64,000 bases of DNA from Rhynchopus sp. YZ270_cl-10 (taxonomy: Eukaryota > Euglenozoa > Diplonemea > Diplonemida > Diplonemidae). The translations under genes and the position numbers were made by a program. Of the stretch, positions 31,312 through 42,700 are shown piece by piece (the first letter of the stretch is position 1; each line of letters starts with the position of its first letter). A model generated the notes under the pieces. That model was not told the DNA's origin, ran no database searches, and worked only from the letters and a program-made list of their open reading frames with translations. Location: contig OZ037841.1 of the NCBI GenBank assembly GCA_964035575.1, positions 868,001 to 932,000 of the forward strand, given 5' to 3'.

Positions 31312-34300
31312 CATACTTGGACCGCCCGAAATATATTTCGGGCGAATTCGGGCGAATTTTTCGGGCGCGGGTCCCGAGCGCCCAAAATGTGCCCGAAATA
31401 TATTTCGGGCGTTTTAAAGGGAATTTATACGTATTTCGGGCGAATTCGGGCGCATTTCGGGCAGATTCGGGCGAATTCGGGCGCACAACCAGTGCATTGG
31501 AGTATCTTATGTGTGCTGGGAAGCATGCCACCAGTGTAAAAATCTTACGCTTTATTTGAAAGATTGCCACAAAATTTGTTCACAGAAAAAAAATTCGAGC
31601 AAAAATTCCTAGTAGAACCCAACTAAAATGAATGCAGCTCTGTTAGCAGCCACGTATAAAACCGATTTCCCTAACAATTTACACGAAAATACCACTAAAA
31701 ACGTAAAAAAAAACGTAAAAATCACGGGTTGCCTACGATCGTAGTACGATCGTTTACGATCGTACCAAAAAACGATCGTAACGATCGAAAAATATCGTAC
31801 TGCGATCAACTACGATCGTACTACGATCGTAAACGATCGTAAACGATCGTAGTACGATCGTAGTACGATCATTACGATCGTAGTACGATCGTAGTACGTT
31901 TGCCAAACGAAATAACGAATATCGCTTGAAATACCGTTCGATATTCCTTGCATGGTGTGCATGAAGCACACACAAGGTATATCAAACGATAATCAATCAG
32001 ATAAAACGTTACATCATTGGAAAATTGTTGGCACCGCCCCCCTGTCTTCGTATTTATTACGTCGACAGGCCAAACAACGTTGGGCTCAGAAGAAGCAGTG
32101 CTAGACAGTCACTGGGGATCAACATGAGAACCAACTCCCAACAACACAGGCTACCGAAGTAGCAGGTGGGGTGTTGCGGGTGTTTGGGTGAAAGAAAATC
32201 GATTTTGGTAAGTTCCAGCAGAAAATTCTTAAGTTTGCACTAGTCGAGAAGGGTTACCACTGCTCACCGAGCGGTGCACCCATTTAAGGGTGGAGAAGCG
32301 TGACACGCACATACAAGTATGCACGTTACTTCAACAAAGGCTGAATTCTGGTAATTCTAAGGGATGTGAATTACAGCCACCACATGGTTGTCATTAGGTT
32401 ACTACCTTCGTCGTAAACGTATACAAAGGTTTCGCCCCCTTCTCTTTCATGCAAACTTAAGAAAATCCTGAAGTAACTACAACCTGGCGTGCGGGTACAG
32501 ATGCATTGCTTTGTTCTTTCCTCAAAGTCATGTGTGATCTCTCGGGTCTGTACTAAAGTCAGTGTTTAGATAAGCATCCACTTGACTCGTTCTAACAACC
32601 GTTGAAATCTAGAACAAAACAATACACTGCCCCTTCTCACACCAAGCCGCCATGCTTCAAGAGCATGCCCTGGGCAAAAATTACTGTGACAAAATTAGTT
32701 TTCTGGGGGAACGCAATATTTTATTGTGCCCAGTCCTCCGCAAGCAGAGGACAGACTTTCCGGATCCCGAAGTCGAATTTCTTGCACTAGCTATGCTCCC
32801 TGGGTTAATGGCTATAGCAGTGACTGACAGAGTGTTCCCACTCCCCTTTCCACCCCATATGTTCGCTCGTTCTGCACAGTTGGTTCTCGATGTTGCACTC
32901 GCGATACCTGTTTAAAAGTGAAGTTGTGAGTGGTGGGGAATTTAAAGAAGGTGATTTCTTTAAAAAATAAGTTGGCCTGAGGGTGTAAAATATTGTTATG
33001 GAGACTTTTTGGAGGAAATACGAGTCGACGGCCTTATTTTGTTGAATATTCACCAGAAAGTTAAACATATTTACATACCTTGTCTTGCGCCTTCGCTGCT
33101 GTCAAGGTGCCTTCTCTGGGTACCCAGTACCCAGTACCCATAATACCCAAAATAATTTAGGATAATACCCACTGGGTATTATCCTTTTTTTTATTTGTTT
33201 CAATACTCCAAGGCAGGGATTTTTCTAATTCTGGATTGGGATTGGGATTTCGGAAAAATAAAAAAATTCCCTGAAAAAAATTCCCTGTTTTTCCCTACAG
33301 CAATTTCAGGTATATTCTACTCCACCCCACCCCCAGAGAGTTTCGCCTGTGGGATGCGATCGATCAACGCGATCAAATAAAGCGAAAAAGGGGAAAAGGA
33401 AAAAAAAAAAAGTCCCGGATTTTTGAGGAAAAAATTGGCTCTGCAGGCGGTTGCTGTAGTTGTGGGTGCGGATGTTCACGTCAGTTGCAGGCAAGCATCC
33501 AGCATCAGAGACATTTGAGGTTGTGCACAAGAAGAAGGAGAAGACGTGTCAATCGCATTCAATTATGAGGGTTGGAAGACGGAGGAGATCTCAAATGTTG
33601 CGTACCGTGGCTTCGCCAGGAACCTTTGGGTGCCATGACTGCCGTTTCTTTCATAAATGTACCGAGGTTACTGATAAGGCTTGGAATTTTTTGGATTGGG
33701 ATTTCGGAATTTGGCCAAAAGGGACGGATTTAGAGATATCCTTGCTCCAAGGAATTTGCTAAGGAAAAGTCGATATTGTGCAGTAGTGCATATGGTTTAC
33801 CCCCAGATCGTCAAAACACCCGATTTTTGCGTTTTTTTGCACTTTTTGGTGCCCAAAAACCCAACTCAGGGGTCGAAATTTTCCCGAAAAAAAAAATTTT
33901 TTTTTTGAGATTTTTCGATTTTTTGACAAGGCGCTGGCCCATACAAAATGCACTGGTGGTACAGAAAATGACTGGGGAATTAACTCTAGATGCTCAAAAC
34001 AGCCCAATTCTTGCTTTTTTTGACTTTTTGGTCCCAGAAGGGTACCTAGGGTGTAGTGAGCAGGCCTCAAAACACTTGTGAAAAAAAAATTGGGATTTTT
34101 TTTTTTTGAGATTTTTTCAAAAATCGACTTGTCTTTGGTAAAAATCACGAAATTTTGGGTTCGCGGAACCGCGTTTTAGACCCCCCTAGATGCTCAAAAG
34201 TGCCAAATTTTGCTTTTAATGGCCTCAAATCGTCGAAATTAGCCCTATATAGGGGCAAAAAAAAAAAAATTCGAGGGTCTAGGTATGGAGAGCGAGCACC

Positions 34301-35005
34301 TTAGAAGGAGGATCGTACGATCGTACTACGATCGTTACGATCGTAGTACGATCGTTTACGATCGTAGTACGATCGTACGATCATAGTACGATCGTACGAT
34401 CATAATACGATCGTAAGTACGATCGTACTACGATCGTACTTTGATCGTAGTACGATCGTAGTGCGATCAAAAAAGAGCTACGATCGTAAGAGATCGTACT
34501 ACGATCGTAGGCAACCCGTGAAAAATGCCATTTTTTCACGTTTTTGGGCATCTCCTGAGCAACTCCAGGCCCGAAACACCCCCAGAATGGGTCAGAACCA
34601 CCCTGTGACCCGAAAATTCACAAAAAATCACCCTGAAATACGAAAAAATAGTGAAAACCCGGTTCATAGTGTGTTTTGGGTGGGAATAAGCAAAGGATAG
34701 TCAGAAAACCCGTGATTTGGTGGTGATTCTCACGGGCCTCCAAAGTGCATTCAGGTGTCCAAAAGTTTTCAATTCTTGCTTATTTTGACAGATTTGACAT
34801 CAAATCTTTCCAAATATAAAATTTTTTTCACGAAAAATGAGTGGAACCCTACCTAGTCGATTTTCACTTAAGGAAAAAGCGCCCGAAATCGCCCGAAATC
34901 TGCATTTCGGGCGAATTCGGGCGCACAAAAACGCCCGAAATCCGCCCCTAATTCGCCCGAAATCGCCCGAAGTGCCCGAAATATATTTCGGGCGGTCCAA
35001 GTATG
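31312..35005. mobile_element. Element IV: 3.7-kb TIR element with CGCCCGAA palindromes
   Basis: Both ends are CATACTTGGACCGCCCGAAA (inverted at the right), flanked by ATTATA at 31306-31311 and 35006-35011. If the right end is placed two bases earlier the duplication is the 8-bp TGATTATA. Inside each end are arrays of CGCCCGAATTCGGGCG and CGCCCGAAATATATTTCGGG type palindromes (31320-31490 and 34870-34990). No transposase is visible. The 8-bp option and the CA...TG ends suit a non-autonomous hAT relative, but that is inference. Element V is nested inside. Confidence 0.75.
31722..34526. mobile_element. Element V: nested TIR element with TACGATCGTA palindromes
   Basis: TCACGGGTTGCCTACGATCG (about 31722) is inverted at about 34507-34526 (CGATCGTAGGCAACCCGTGA). 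Arrays of TACGATCGTA follow each end (31736-31905 and 34313-34505). The interior shares long stretches with element II in the 48-55 kb region: GACAGGCCAAACAACGTTGG (32067), CATGCTTCAAGAGCATGC (32651), TCCGCAAGCAGAGGACAGAC (32736) and GCTGCTGTCAAGGTGCCTTC (33098). Frames are short and broken in many places; no transposase is identifiable. Confidence 0.7.
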
Positions 35006-35540
35006 ATTATAGAGTGTGTTCAGATCTCTTTCAGAAAGGGGACTAGGTTAAACACTGTGAAAGGCTTCGTCTGAGCAAATAGAAGAAAAAAAAAAGTCTA
35101 TTTTTCTAGAGTACCTGATTTACATCGATATCATTTCATGTACTAATCGCCATACACCCCTACACACCAACACCACCCACCTCCAGGGCAAAAACCAAAC
35201 GATATACCACACAACCTTTCGTTCCTTATATCTTACCTTTAAATGATGTCATAGTGCACACAGCACTACGCCCACTGTCACCTTTTTGTTTTTGTTTTTT
35301 GTAACAACTCCCCGATTTCTCTCTCTCTCCCTCTCCCTCCCCTCCTTTTTCTTCAATATATTTTGCTTCTTTATATCTTCCCATTTTTTTTTTTCTTTTT
35401 TTCTCAAAAAAAATCTGATTGATTACTGGTCTAGGCATAGTTCACCTGATTTCCAGCAACTTCCGCTAAACATTGCCAAACAAACACCCAACAAAACGCC
35501 AAACATCGCCAAACTCGGGTCAAAAAAATAATCAGGTGCA
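35006..35540. other. 5' flank of the PH/TH1-like gene
   Basis: A module-D-like 5' fragment (AAAGGCTTCGTCTGAGCAAA) lies at about 35059. Strong pyrimidine tracts at 35318-35345 and 35384-35403 are followed by CACCTGATTTCCAG at about 35457, a plausible splice acceptor about 84 bp before the ATG. A run of CAAACxxCGCCAAAC repeats leads into the start codon. Confidence 0.45.
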
Positions 35541-37694
35541 ATGGCTATTCCCGAACCTGACAAAGTTTGGGGTGGATTTCTCAAGCAGTGCGACCCACCA
35601 GAGGTAGTCATTCCTCCTAAGGAATTGGCCGATCTTGCAAAACCGGTTTTTCTTGCTCAGGTTGTTCACAAAGTGAATTCTAGGGATAATGTCGGGAAGA
35701 AGGTTCTGTTACTAACTGCCGACGCAATGTACCTTACCGATTTGAACAAAAATGTGTCCCGATCATATAAACTACAAGACATTCTAGAGGTAATGATACA
35801 ACAGGTGTTTGGGCAAGAGGGGACCTCCAAGCTGTCGAATTCAAAGAAGGCCGAGCTCTCCCAGCTTAGTTTTAATGTCTCTGGGGAAAAGACCGCGCTT
35901 CTCATAAATTTTGTAGAGAATCACAGAAACAAACCCCCGCCAGATGGGTTTAGCAGTGCAGAGTACTGCGTTCGGTTGATTAACGACCTCCGCAAATCGT
36001 TGGTGGGGGGAAAGGATCTTCTTGTGAACGACCACTCTGCAACCTCACCGTCTCTCTCCTTCTCTGCGGTGAAAGACATCCACCGGGTCGACAGCTACGA
36101 AAGCCCGCGGAAACGACTCGATAACTGGCGAGAATCTGCGTCTCTCCCGGGCCCGGTTTTGCCCTCCGCACAACCCCCTCCTCCGCCTTCGGTGCCATCG
36201 ATGGGGGTGAGACAGCACAGCACGTTCAAACCTATAAAGCATGACAGCCGTTCTACCATCGGCCAAACCCTTAAAACAGAAGGCACAGAAAGCGATGCTG
36301 ATATCATTGGAATTACCCAAGGTGGAACCGAATTCGGTGTGGTTCTCCCAGAAGGACAACAAAAACAGCAGGAATCTCAGCAACGGAGGGATGGGGTACG
36401 ACTTCAGGATACAAGACAAAGAATTCATGCGGAGCTGCAAAACGCGATTCTTTCGCGAGATCAAGAACAGAAACAGCAGGAGAAGGAGAAGGAGAAGGAC
36501 GCACAGCTCCTTCGTTTAAAAGAAGAAAATGCGCAGCTTTCACTTCGATTGAAACAACGGGAAGCGGAGCTTCGAAAAAAATCATCCGAAGTTGAATTAA
36601 AAGAAAGCGAGGTCACTTCCATCCGCGAATCCCTCCCCACCGGAGGGGAGCGAGACACCCGACGCTCCACCGGGGAAAGCATGAGAAGTATCCCTACCTA
36701 TCCAGATTCACAGCCTAAAAGCGTTTTGAAACAAAAACATCATCGTTCCTCCCATCCACCTACCACCGGAAGTGTCTATGAATCCCACCGTGCAGAGCTC
36801 CGTGCCCACAACACCACGCCGACCCCTCTTCACACCGCAGTTGCATCACCTTCTCGCACTCCTATGGCAGTACCACCTCCTCCTCCTCCTCCTCCACAGC
36901 AACATCAACATCAACATCAACCCGACCAATCAGTTATCCGACATTATTTACCCCCAGAAAAAACCCTTCATCTGCCAGTCTGGAATGACCAAGGGGAGGA
37001 GGTAATAGGATCGCCTGTTAGACGAGATGGTAATGCATTTATGGCATCTCCTGAGGGGAGGAGGGAGGTTGTTGCGGGTGGGGTGAAGGGCGGGTATTCA
37101 GGAGGACCGCAGATAGGGCGGGATGAGATGCACCGTCCCGGAAAAATGCGGGGTGGAATGCAGGTTTCAGCAAGGCCTGCTCCAACCCCGACACCCCATT
37201 CCATACAACGCTTTCACCCTGCAGAGCAAGACAGTATAGAGGTGTACGAACGTCTTCCGGTTACCCCGGTTGTGTCTTCCAAACCGTTTGGAAATCGAGG
37301 GGGGGAGAGACGGAATTTTGTTCATTCTCCGGATTTGGGAGGAGGGGATCTGGCGGTGATGTTGGGGGAAGGGGGTGGGGTGCAGTCACCACTTCATGTG
37401 GTGGGGGGGAGGGGTGGGCATTCCCCTAGTGGTGTCCCGCCGAATCCCGCTGATTTAAGGCCTCCGGTGGTTCAGCAACGCTACGCAAGCCTGCCCGCTG
37501 AGAGGCCTGGGGTGACGTACACCCACTCCCACGAGGAGACGTTCCCGTCCCCGCAGCTAGATGAACAGAGAAGGTGGCAGGTAGGTGGTGGTAGTGCCTC
37601 TCCACAACACCAGATAGGCGATGAATGGCAGAGACAGGTCTGGCAGGGCGGTGGAGAACCCTTTGTGATGACGTATGAACAGATGCAAATTTAA
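35541..37694 (+). CDS. PH/TH1-like domain coiled-coil protein
   Basis: 717 residues, one exon. Residues about 24-150 (PPKELADLAKPVFLAQVVHK, then KKVLLLTADAMYLTDLNKN and YKLQDILEVMIQQ) match, from memory, the TH1/PH-like module found in many kinetoplastid proteins and in class I myosin tails, which binds lipid or protein partners. A linker with proline runs follows. A strong coiled coil spans about 285-360 (KEENAQLSLRLKQREAELRK). The rest is disordered, rich in Pro, Gly and His, with poly-Pro near 440. ATG context: GGTGCAATGG, the first ATG after the putative splice acceptor. Probably a cytoskeleton- or membrane-associated scaffold. The domain call is by pattern only. Confidence 0.78.
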   Translation: MAIPEPDKVWGGFLKQCDPPEVVIPPKELADLAKPVFLAQVVHKVNSRDNVGKKVLLLTADAMYLTDLNKNVSRSYKLQDILEVMIQQVFGQEGTSKLSNSKKAELSQLSFNVSGEKTALLINFVENHRNKPPPDGFSSAEYCVRLINDLRKSLVGGKDLLVNDHSATSPSLSFSAVKDIHRVDSYESPRKRLDNWRESASLPGPVLPSAQPPPPPSVPSMGVRQHSTFKPIKHDSRSTIGQTLKTEGTESDADIIGITQGGTEFGVVLPEGQQKQQESQQRRDGVRLQDTRQRIHAELQNAILSRDQEQKQQEKEKEKDAQLLRLKEENAQLSLRLKQREAELRKKSSEVELKESEVTSIRESLPTGGERDTRRSTGESMRSIPTYPDSQPKSVLKQKHHRSSHPPTTGSVYESHRAELRAHNTTPTPLHTAVASPSRTPMAVPPPPPPPPQQHQHQHQPDQSVIRHYLPPEKTLHLPVWNDQGEEVIGSPVRRDGNAFMASPEGRREVVAGGVKGGYSGGPQIGRDEMHRPGKMRGGMQVSARPAPTPTPHSIQRFHPAEQDSIEVYERLPVTPVVSSKPFGNRGGERRNFVHSPDLGGGDLAVMLGEGGGVQSPLHVVGGRGGHSPSGVPPNPADLRPPVVQQRYASLPAERPGVTYTHSHEETFPSPQLDEQRRWQVGGGSASPQHQIGDEWQRQVWQGGGEPFVMTYEQMQI

Positions 37695-38120
37695 GCTGTT
37701 TGGAGAGATGATGTGTGTCTGCATAGAGGGGTCAAGTCAACAAAAGAAGAATAATTCATCTCAACATAGATCGCGAAAAGGGTGAGAGGGTGGTGGTGGA
37801 GGAGATATATTCTTGTGGTTTTGTGCCGCTTCTGTCCAACCGGATTGGTGCCTCATGTCCCAGTTTTGCGTTATAGAAACATCATCGGGTTTTCCCCCAA
37901 TAAATGTGAATCCATTATTGGTTCATGATGCTCTTTTCAAACTTTTATCTTCATTGTTCTGTAGTAATTCCTCCAGGGCTTTCTATAAAGTGACATTTGT
38001 GTTACCTCCCCCCGCCCGATGGAGAGAGATCCTGTGCAAAGAGAAAAAAGGCAAATAGACGTTATTTAGCCTTGTATTTAGTTTTTCTTCAAGACATATG
38101 CATGTAAGGCATATTCTTCT
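37695..38120. other. 3' flank, no gene seen
   Basis: No gene supported between the stop codon and the module B copy at 38121. Confidence 0.4.
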
Positions 38121-38223
38121 TGATGAACGGCGAGGTGTTGGCACTTTCAACTCTCTTTTCTTTCTTTTTTCCCCCTGGTGATTAAGCACAAAGAGGCTTA
38201 GGTTCATCTCATAAACTTTTCTT
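38121..38223 (+). repeat. Module B followed by module A
   Basis: B: TGATGAACGGCGAGGTGTTG, GCACTTTCAACTCTC (38121-38160). A: GGTGATTAAGCACAAAGAGG, CTTAGGTTCATCTCATAAAC (38177-38223). Here B precedes A, the reverse of intron 3 of the IQ/Ig-like gene. Confidence 0.8.
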
Positions 38224-38551
38224 CCGTTCTTCTGATGACTACTGCGCATAAATAAAATGCCGGCGTTTCTCAGATTCCCACCCTTTGTCATATTTATTCA
38301 TTTTTAGGATGTATTTTTTTTCCACTAATTTTCACCGTTTTTTTAGAAGTGCGAAAGTCTCGCAATGCTATATACCAGGCATCCCACATGGATCCAACTG
38401 TACTTTCAACAAGAAAAACCCCTCCTCTTTTCCTCTTTTTCCCTCTCTCCATTCGCCACACTCCACCACACAAAAAACCATCACATCGCGTCACATCCCA
38501 CACTGAGGGGATCCCAATAAAACTGATGTCGTATCGCTCGAAACGAAGCCC

Positions 38552-38930
38552 TCAACTTCTCCCGCTGAATGTGGCAGCTTGCTTCGGCACCTCAGACTTT
38601 CCAAACGCTTTGATGAGTGCGGTTACTCGGGCAGGGTTCTCCTGGAGACGGCGGTCAGTATGGAGTTCAAGGTACTTATTTATCATGTTGTAATAGGCCC
38701 ACATTGACGATGTCGCATGTCCCTTGACGTCCCGTAGGTGCTTGCTAAAGTACAGCATCACATGCTCCTCTTGGGTATTTGTTGCCTTTTTTGCGGTGGC
38801 TTTTTTGTGTGCCGCTTTGTGTCCCTTAGTGTCGAGGTGGTTACTTACCGCATGAGGAGTTGCACTGGATGACCTTCTGGCATAATGTGCAGTACATCAC
38901 AGAATCTTCCAAAGCCAGGTTCAGTTTTAA
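38552..38930 (-). pseudogene. Fragment of a zinc-finger / tyrosine-recombinase transposon protein
   Basis: Read on the - strand from about 38930. It begins with a zinc-finger-like CTLCQKVIQC...HLDTKGH pattern that needs one frame change near 38850. A lysine-rich linker follows, then SSMWAYYNMINKYLELHTDR, RLQENP and PKQAATFS. That last part matches the W-x4-(F/Y)-x-K/M-(V/I)N...RLQE...P(R/K)xA.xF pattern of the N-terminal core-binding part of the recombinase at 56063-57006. The catalytic domain is absent. It is a DNA-transposon remnant (Crypton-like) rather than a host gene. Confidence 0.55.
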
Positions 38931-39736
38931 TCTCAGCCTTTCGGGAAGGGTTGTGGCCTTCCTTACCTGGTTATTTTTTTGTCAAGCATAACCTCGCTCC
39001 CATTTCAAACGCATACCTCGAGGCCAGCTTCCTCGTAACCGTATTACTCGCTAGACGCCTGCCAACGCTTTTCTGGAGTCGTTTTCGTAAGTTCTAAAAT
39101 CCTGCAGAACAGAAACGATGAAGAGTTGAAAGACAACTAGAAAATAAAATTTTCAACAATGGGGCGTTCCCAATTTCCGATTTTTTTTCTCTCGGATTTG
39201 CGAATTTCTGTGTGTCTATGTTCATGACTTTCGAATATTTCTTTTTTTTTTTTTTTTTTTTGATTTTTTTCCACAATTCTGTGAATATTCATGAGAGAAT
39301 GAACGTGCGAACGATTTCTGGGGAAGTGAGAGTGCTTGGAGTTGGGTTGAGAACGAACGTTGATGAAAGCACAGCAGGGTTTCCATCCGAGGGTTTCCGT
39401 CGTGTCATGGTGCTTGAGTTTGTTCCATGTCAGAACGTGGTTCTATCTTAAAGTAAATAGTCTTAGATTACATGCGCCCGGTGACGGTGTCGTCGTAGAT
39501 TTGGAGCATCTTGTCTTTAGATGTTGGCATTGTATTTCTGTTCTTTGTTGGTTTGTTATTTGGGGGGATGAATGTAAAGTACTTTGCACCGTGAAAGTCT
39601 TTATTTCACTCCGTACATTTTCCGTACAAAATGGCCTGAACTTTATTTCACCAGATAAAGCTAACATCCAACAAAATCACGACTATGTTGCACACATTAC
39701 TCACAAACCACTGCAAAAGGCTTAACACACTATACA
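38931..39736. other. Gene-poor flank of the IQ/Ig-like gene
   Basis: T-run at 39240-39260. No gene supported. Before the ATG there is a TTTATTTCACCAG acceptor-like site at about 39640-39655. Confidence 0.4.
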
Positions 39737-42700
39737 ATGGCTGACGAGGCTGCTGCGGCGCTGAAGATTCAGGCCATCATGAGAGGGCGCATGTCGCGCC
39801 GTGAGTCAGATGCTCTTAAAGACGAGCAGGCCGCAGGCACCGAGGCCGTCCCCGCAGAGCAGCACGGACAGCGCCAGGCCTCGACCACACCGACACTCAG
39901 ACGCGGGGTCAACGACGTGTGTACCTTTTTTATTTTTTTGTGAACAAAATTGTTGGAATAATGTAGTTGCTACCTGTGCAAGCTCCACTGTAGTGTTTTA
40001 TTAGTTTTATATTTTTTTTTTTCATGATTTCATGAAAAACTACTATGATTTCAGTCTTATCAGAAAGAACATAGTCACCAACGATTAAATCTGCCTTTTT
40101 ACGATCCCTTCCCTCCTAAGGCAAAGAACTGCGATTTTCAAAAATCTCACAAAAAGAATGTGAAAAAAAAATCACAAAATAACAACCAACAGAAAAAGTC
40201 CAAGGCACCCCACGACCTGAGCCAGGTGGACGCCCAGTACAGCAACGTATGCCCACCCCTCTATCACAACCCTCCAGTACAACAGAGAGAACCAACCCTT
40301 TTTTAAAACTGTGTAAGGTGACTAAGCACGAGAGGCTTAGGATCATCTTACAAACCTTTCTTTTTCCCCTTTTTCTTTTTACCATCCTCTTTGTGATATT
40401 TCATTGTTGGGTTCCTTTTACATCTTCTGTTGACATTGAAACTCGTTCTTCCGGATTTTCTCATCTGATGTGGCCCCGCGCTGGTTGTCACGGTCATAGA
40501 GTTTTCCTCATGCAGTAGATTGCGTGATTGGTGAAATGAAATCATGTATCTCGGTTCTGGATGGTGCCAATAAATTACATATTTACAACGACGAAATATT
40601 TCATTCAAACATCCCCTCACAGATCACCCAACGCGTGAAGGGTGTCGCCCGCCGTACGGACAACGAGAACCGCCTTTGGGAGGCGGTGGAGAAGCTGAAC
40701 GACCTGGGGCAGGTGCAGCGCGCACAGATCCAGCACCTTGTGAAGGGGCAGGGCCGCTTCCAGCATAAGTATGACTCTAAGGAGACGAAGATCATTGAGG
40801 AGAAGTTCATTGCGCTCAAGCGCAAAGAGACTGAGTCCCTGGAGATGCGCAAGCGTGAGTTCGAGAGGCTCATTGAAACCCACGCAGAGACAATGAACAC
40901 CGTGCGCACACAGCTGCTTGAGGTGGAGACAAAGAACCGCGACCTGGACCACAGCCTTGAGGACGAGATCCTCCAGAAGAAGCACGCAAAGGACGCATAC
41001 GTCGAGGTGCAGGGCTGGCTGGACGAGGCCAACAAGCAGATCAAAGGTCTCAACGATGAGATTGTTGCAGCAGAAGAGGCGAAGCGTGCGCTCGACGACT
41101 CGACACGTGACATGCACACAAAGATCGAGAACTTCCAGAACGACATCAGAGTGCGTGACGTCATGGTGCGTGACGAGACTGCCCGTGCAACACGTGCCAA
41201 GGATGAGCTCAACGATGCCAAGAGAGAACTGACCGAGGAGACCGACAACGTTCACGTATGCATTCTTTCTTAGGTGACTGAGCACGAGAGGCTTAGATTT
41301 ATGGTTCAGGATTTTTCCCCTCTTTTTTACCCCTTCCCAGTCAGGATGGGAAATGACTGTGTGCCTGCTTACAGTTTCTCTGTCAGCAACTCCCAAGTGC
41401 ACACTCCGGGTTCGATAACCCGCGTCTAATCAGCGCCTACGTCCCAGAGGCGTTTGCACTATCAACTTCACTATTTTCTCTTTCCGCTTTGCTGACGCCC
41501 GACTCTGTGGGTTAGGCTAGAGTAGACAAGATACCCCCTCCCGTTATGATTGTGTACAATGACTATGCACCTGCATGCAAACCTCCCCCTTGATAACCCT
41601 TCTTCCAACCCATACACAACAATTAATTGTCAAGAAACCCTGTACAAAGGCTTCTGCCTACACTGAGTACAGATTACTTTAAACCGGTAGGTGTAAAGTG
41701 ATTGTCGATACAACACAACACACCATATACCACAGCGTCTGGGTGACACGATCGACTCGAACCAGAAGGAAAGCGACGCAAGACACGCACGTGTCACCCT
41801 CGAGGTTGCACACCTGCGTGCGGAGCTGGAGGTGCTGATCGAGCGCACGAAGCGCTGGGAGGACTTCGACAAGCTGTGCCCTGACTACGACGGGCTCGTT
41901 CAGCAGCTTGAGGCGAAGGATGTTGTCATCCAGAAGGCAAAGCAGGTGTGTGCTGTTTGATATTAATATTTGCAATTTCTGCACAGAATAGTGCCCATGT
42001 GGGGGTAGGGGGTTTTAAGTTACTGCAGAAGACCTGGGATGTTGGGTTTGGCGACTGGGTCGTTCATGTTCATACCCCAGTGTGAAAATAGGTAAAAAAT
42101 GGGGGCCTTTAGGTGAGAGCGACGCCTGACCAGTGCAAACTTCTTTTTTTTTGGGGATAGATGATCATAAGTTGCATTCACTGCTAAAACTGTAAGGGTT
42201 CCTTTTCTTTCTTTTTTTGTTCACTGCTGTGTGGTGTTAAAGAAAATGAACAAACCTTTTCGCCCTGTTCACCACACCACCACCACCCAGATTGTCTGCG
42301 TCAAGCACAGCGACGAGATCTCCCTCCAAAAGAAGCTGCGCGTGGCCGAGAGCTCCGTGCAGGAGAAGGTCAAGGAACTCACAGAGTATGTCTTTCTCCT
42401 CTCTCTCCCCCTTTCTCGAAGGTGCACTGCGCACAGTGAGGCTCAAGGGTCCAGCTTACAACGCTTGTCTCCTCAGGTGGAAGCACGAGGGGCTTATATG
42501 CATAAAAAATTTTTTGTCGTTACGAAAAGGGTTTTTGTATTTCAAGTCAAATTTATTTTTATGACATGAGTATTGCTGGACAGTTGGCTGTATTTTTGTC
42601 GTCCAAAGTGTATTTGTCCAAAGCGTCAAATACCAAAAAAAAACCCAAATCCGCCAAACTCGCCAAACTCGCCAATGCTTTTGGTAGGCTCGACTGTAGT

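Noticed and set aside
41407-41420. tRNA gene
   Set aside because: Only a T-arm-like hairpin is present; no acceptor, D or anticodon arms can be folded around it.
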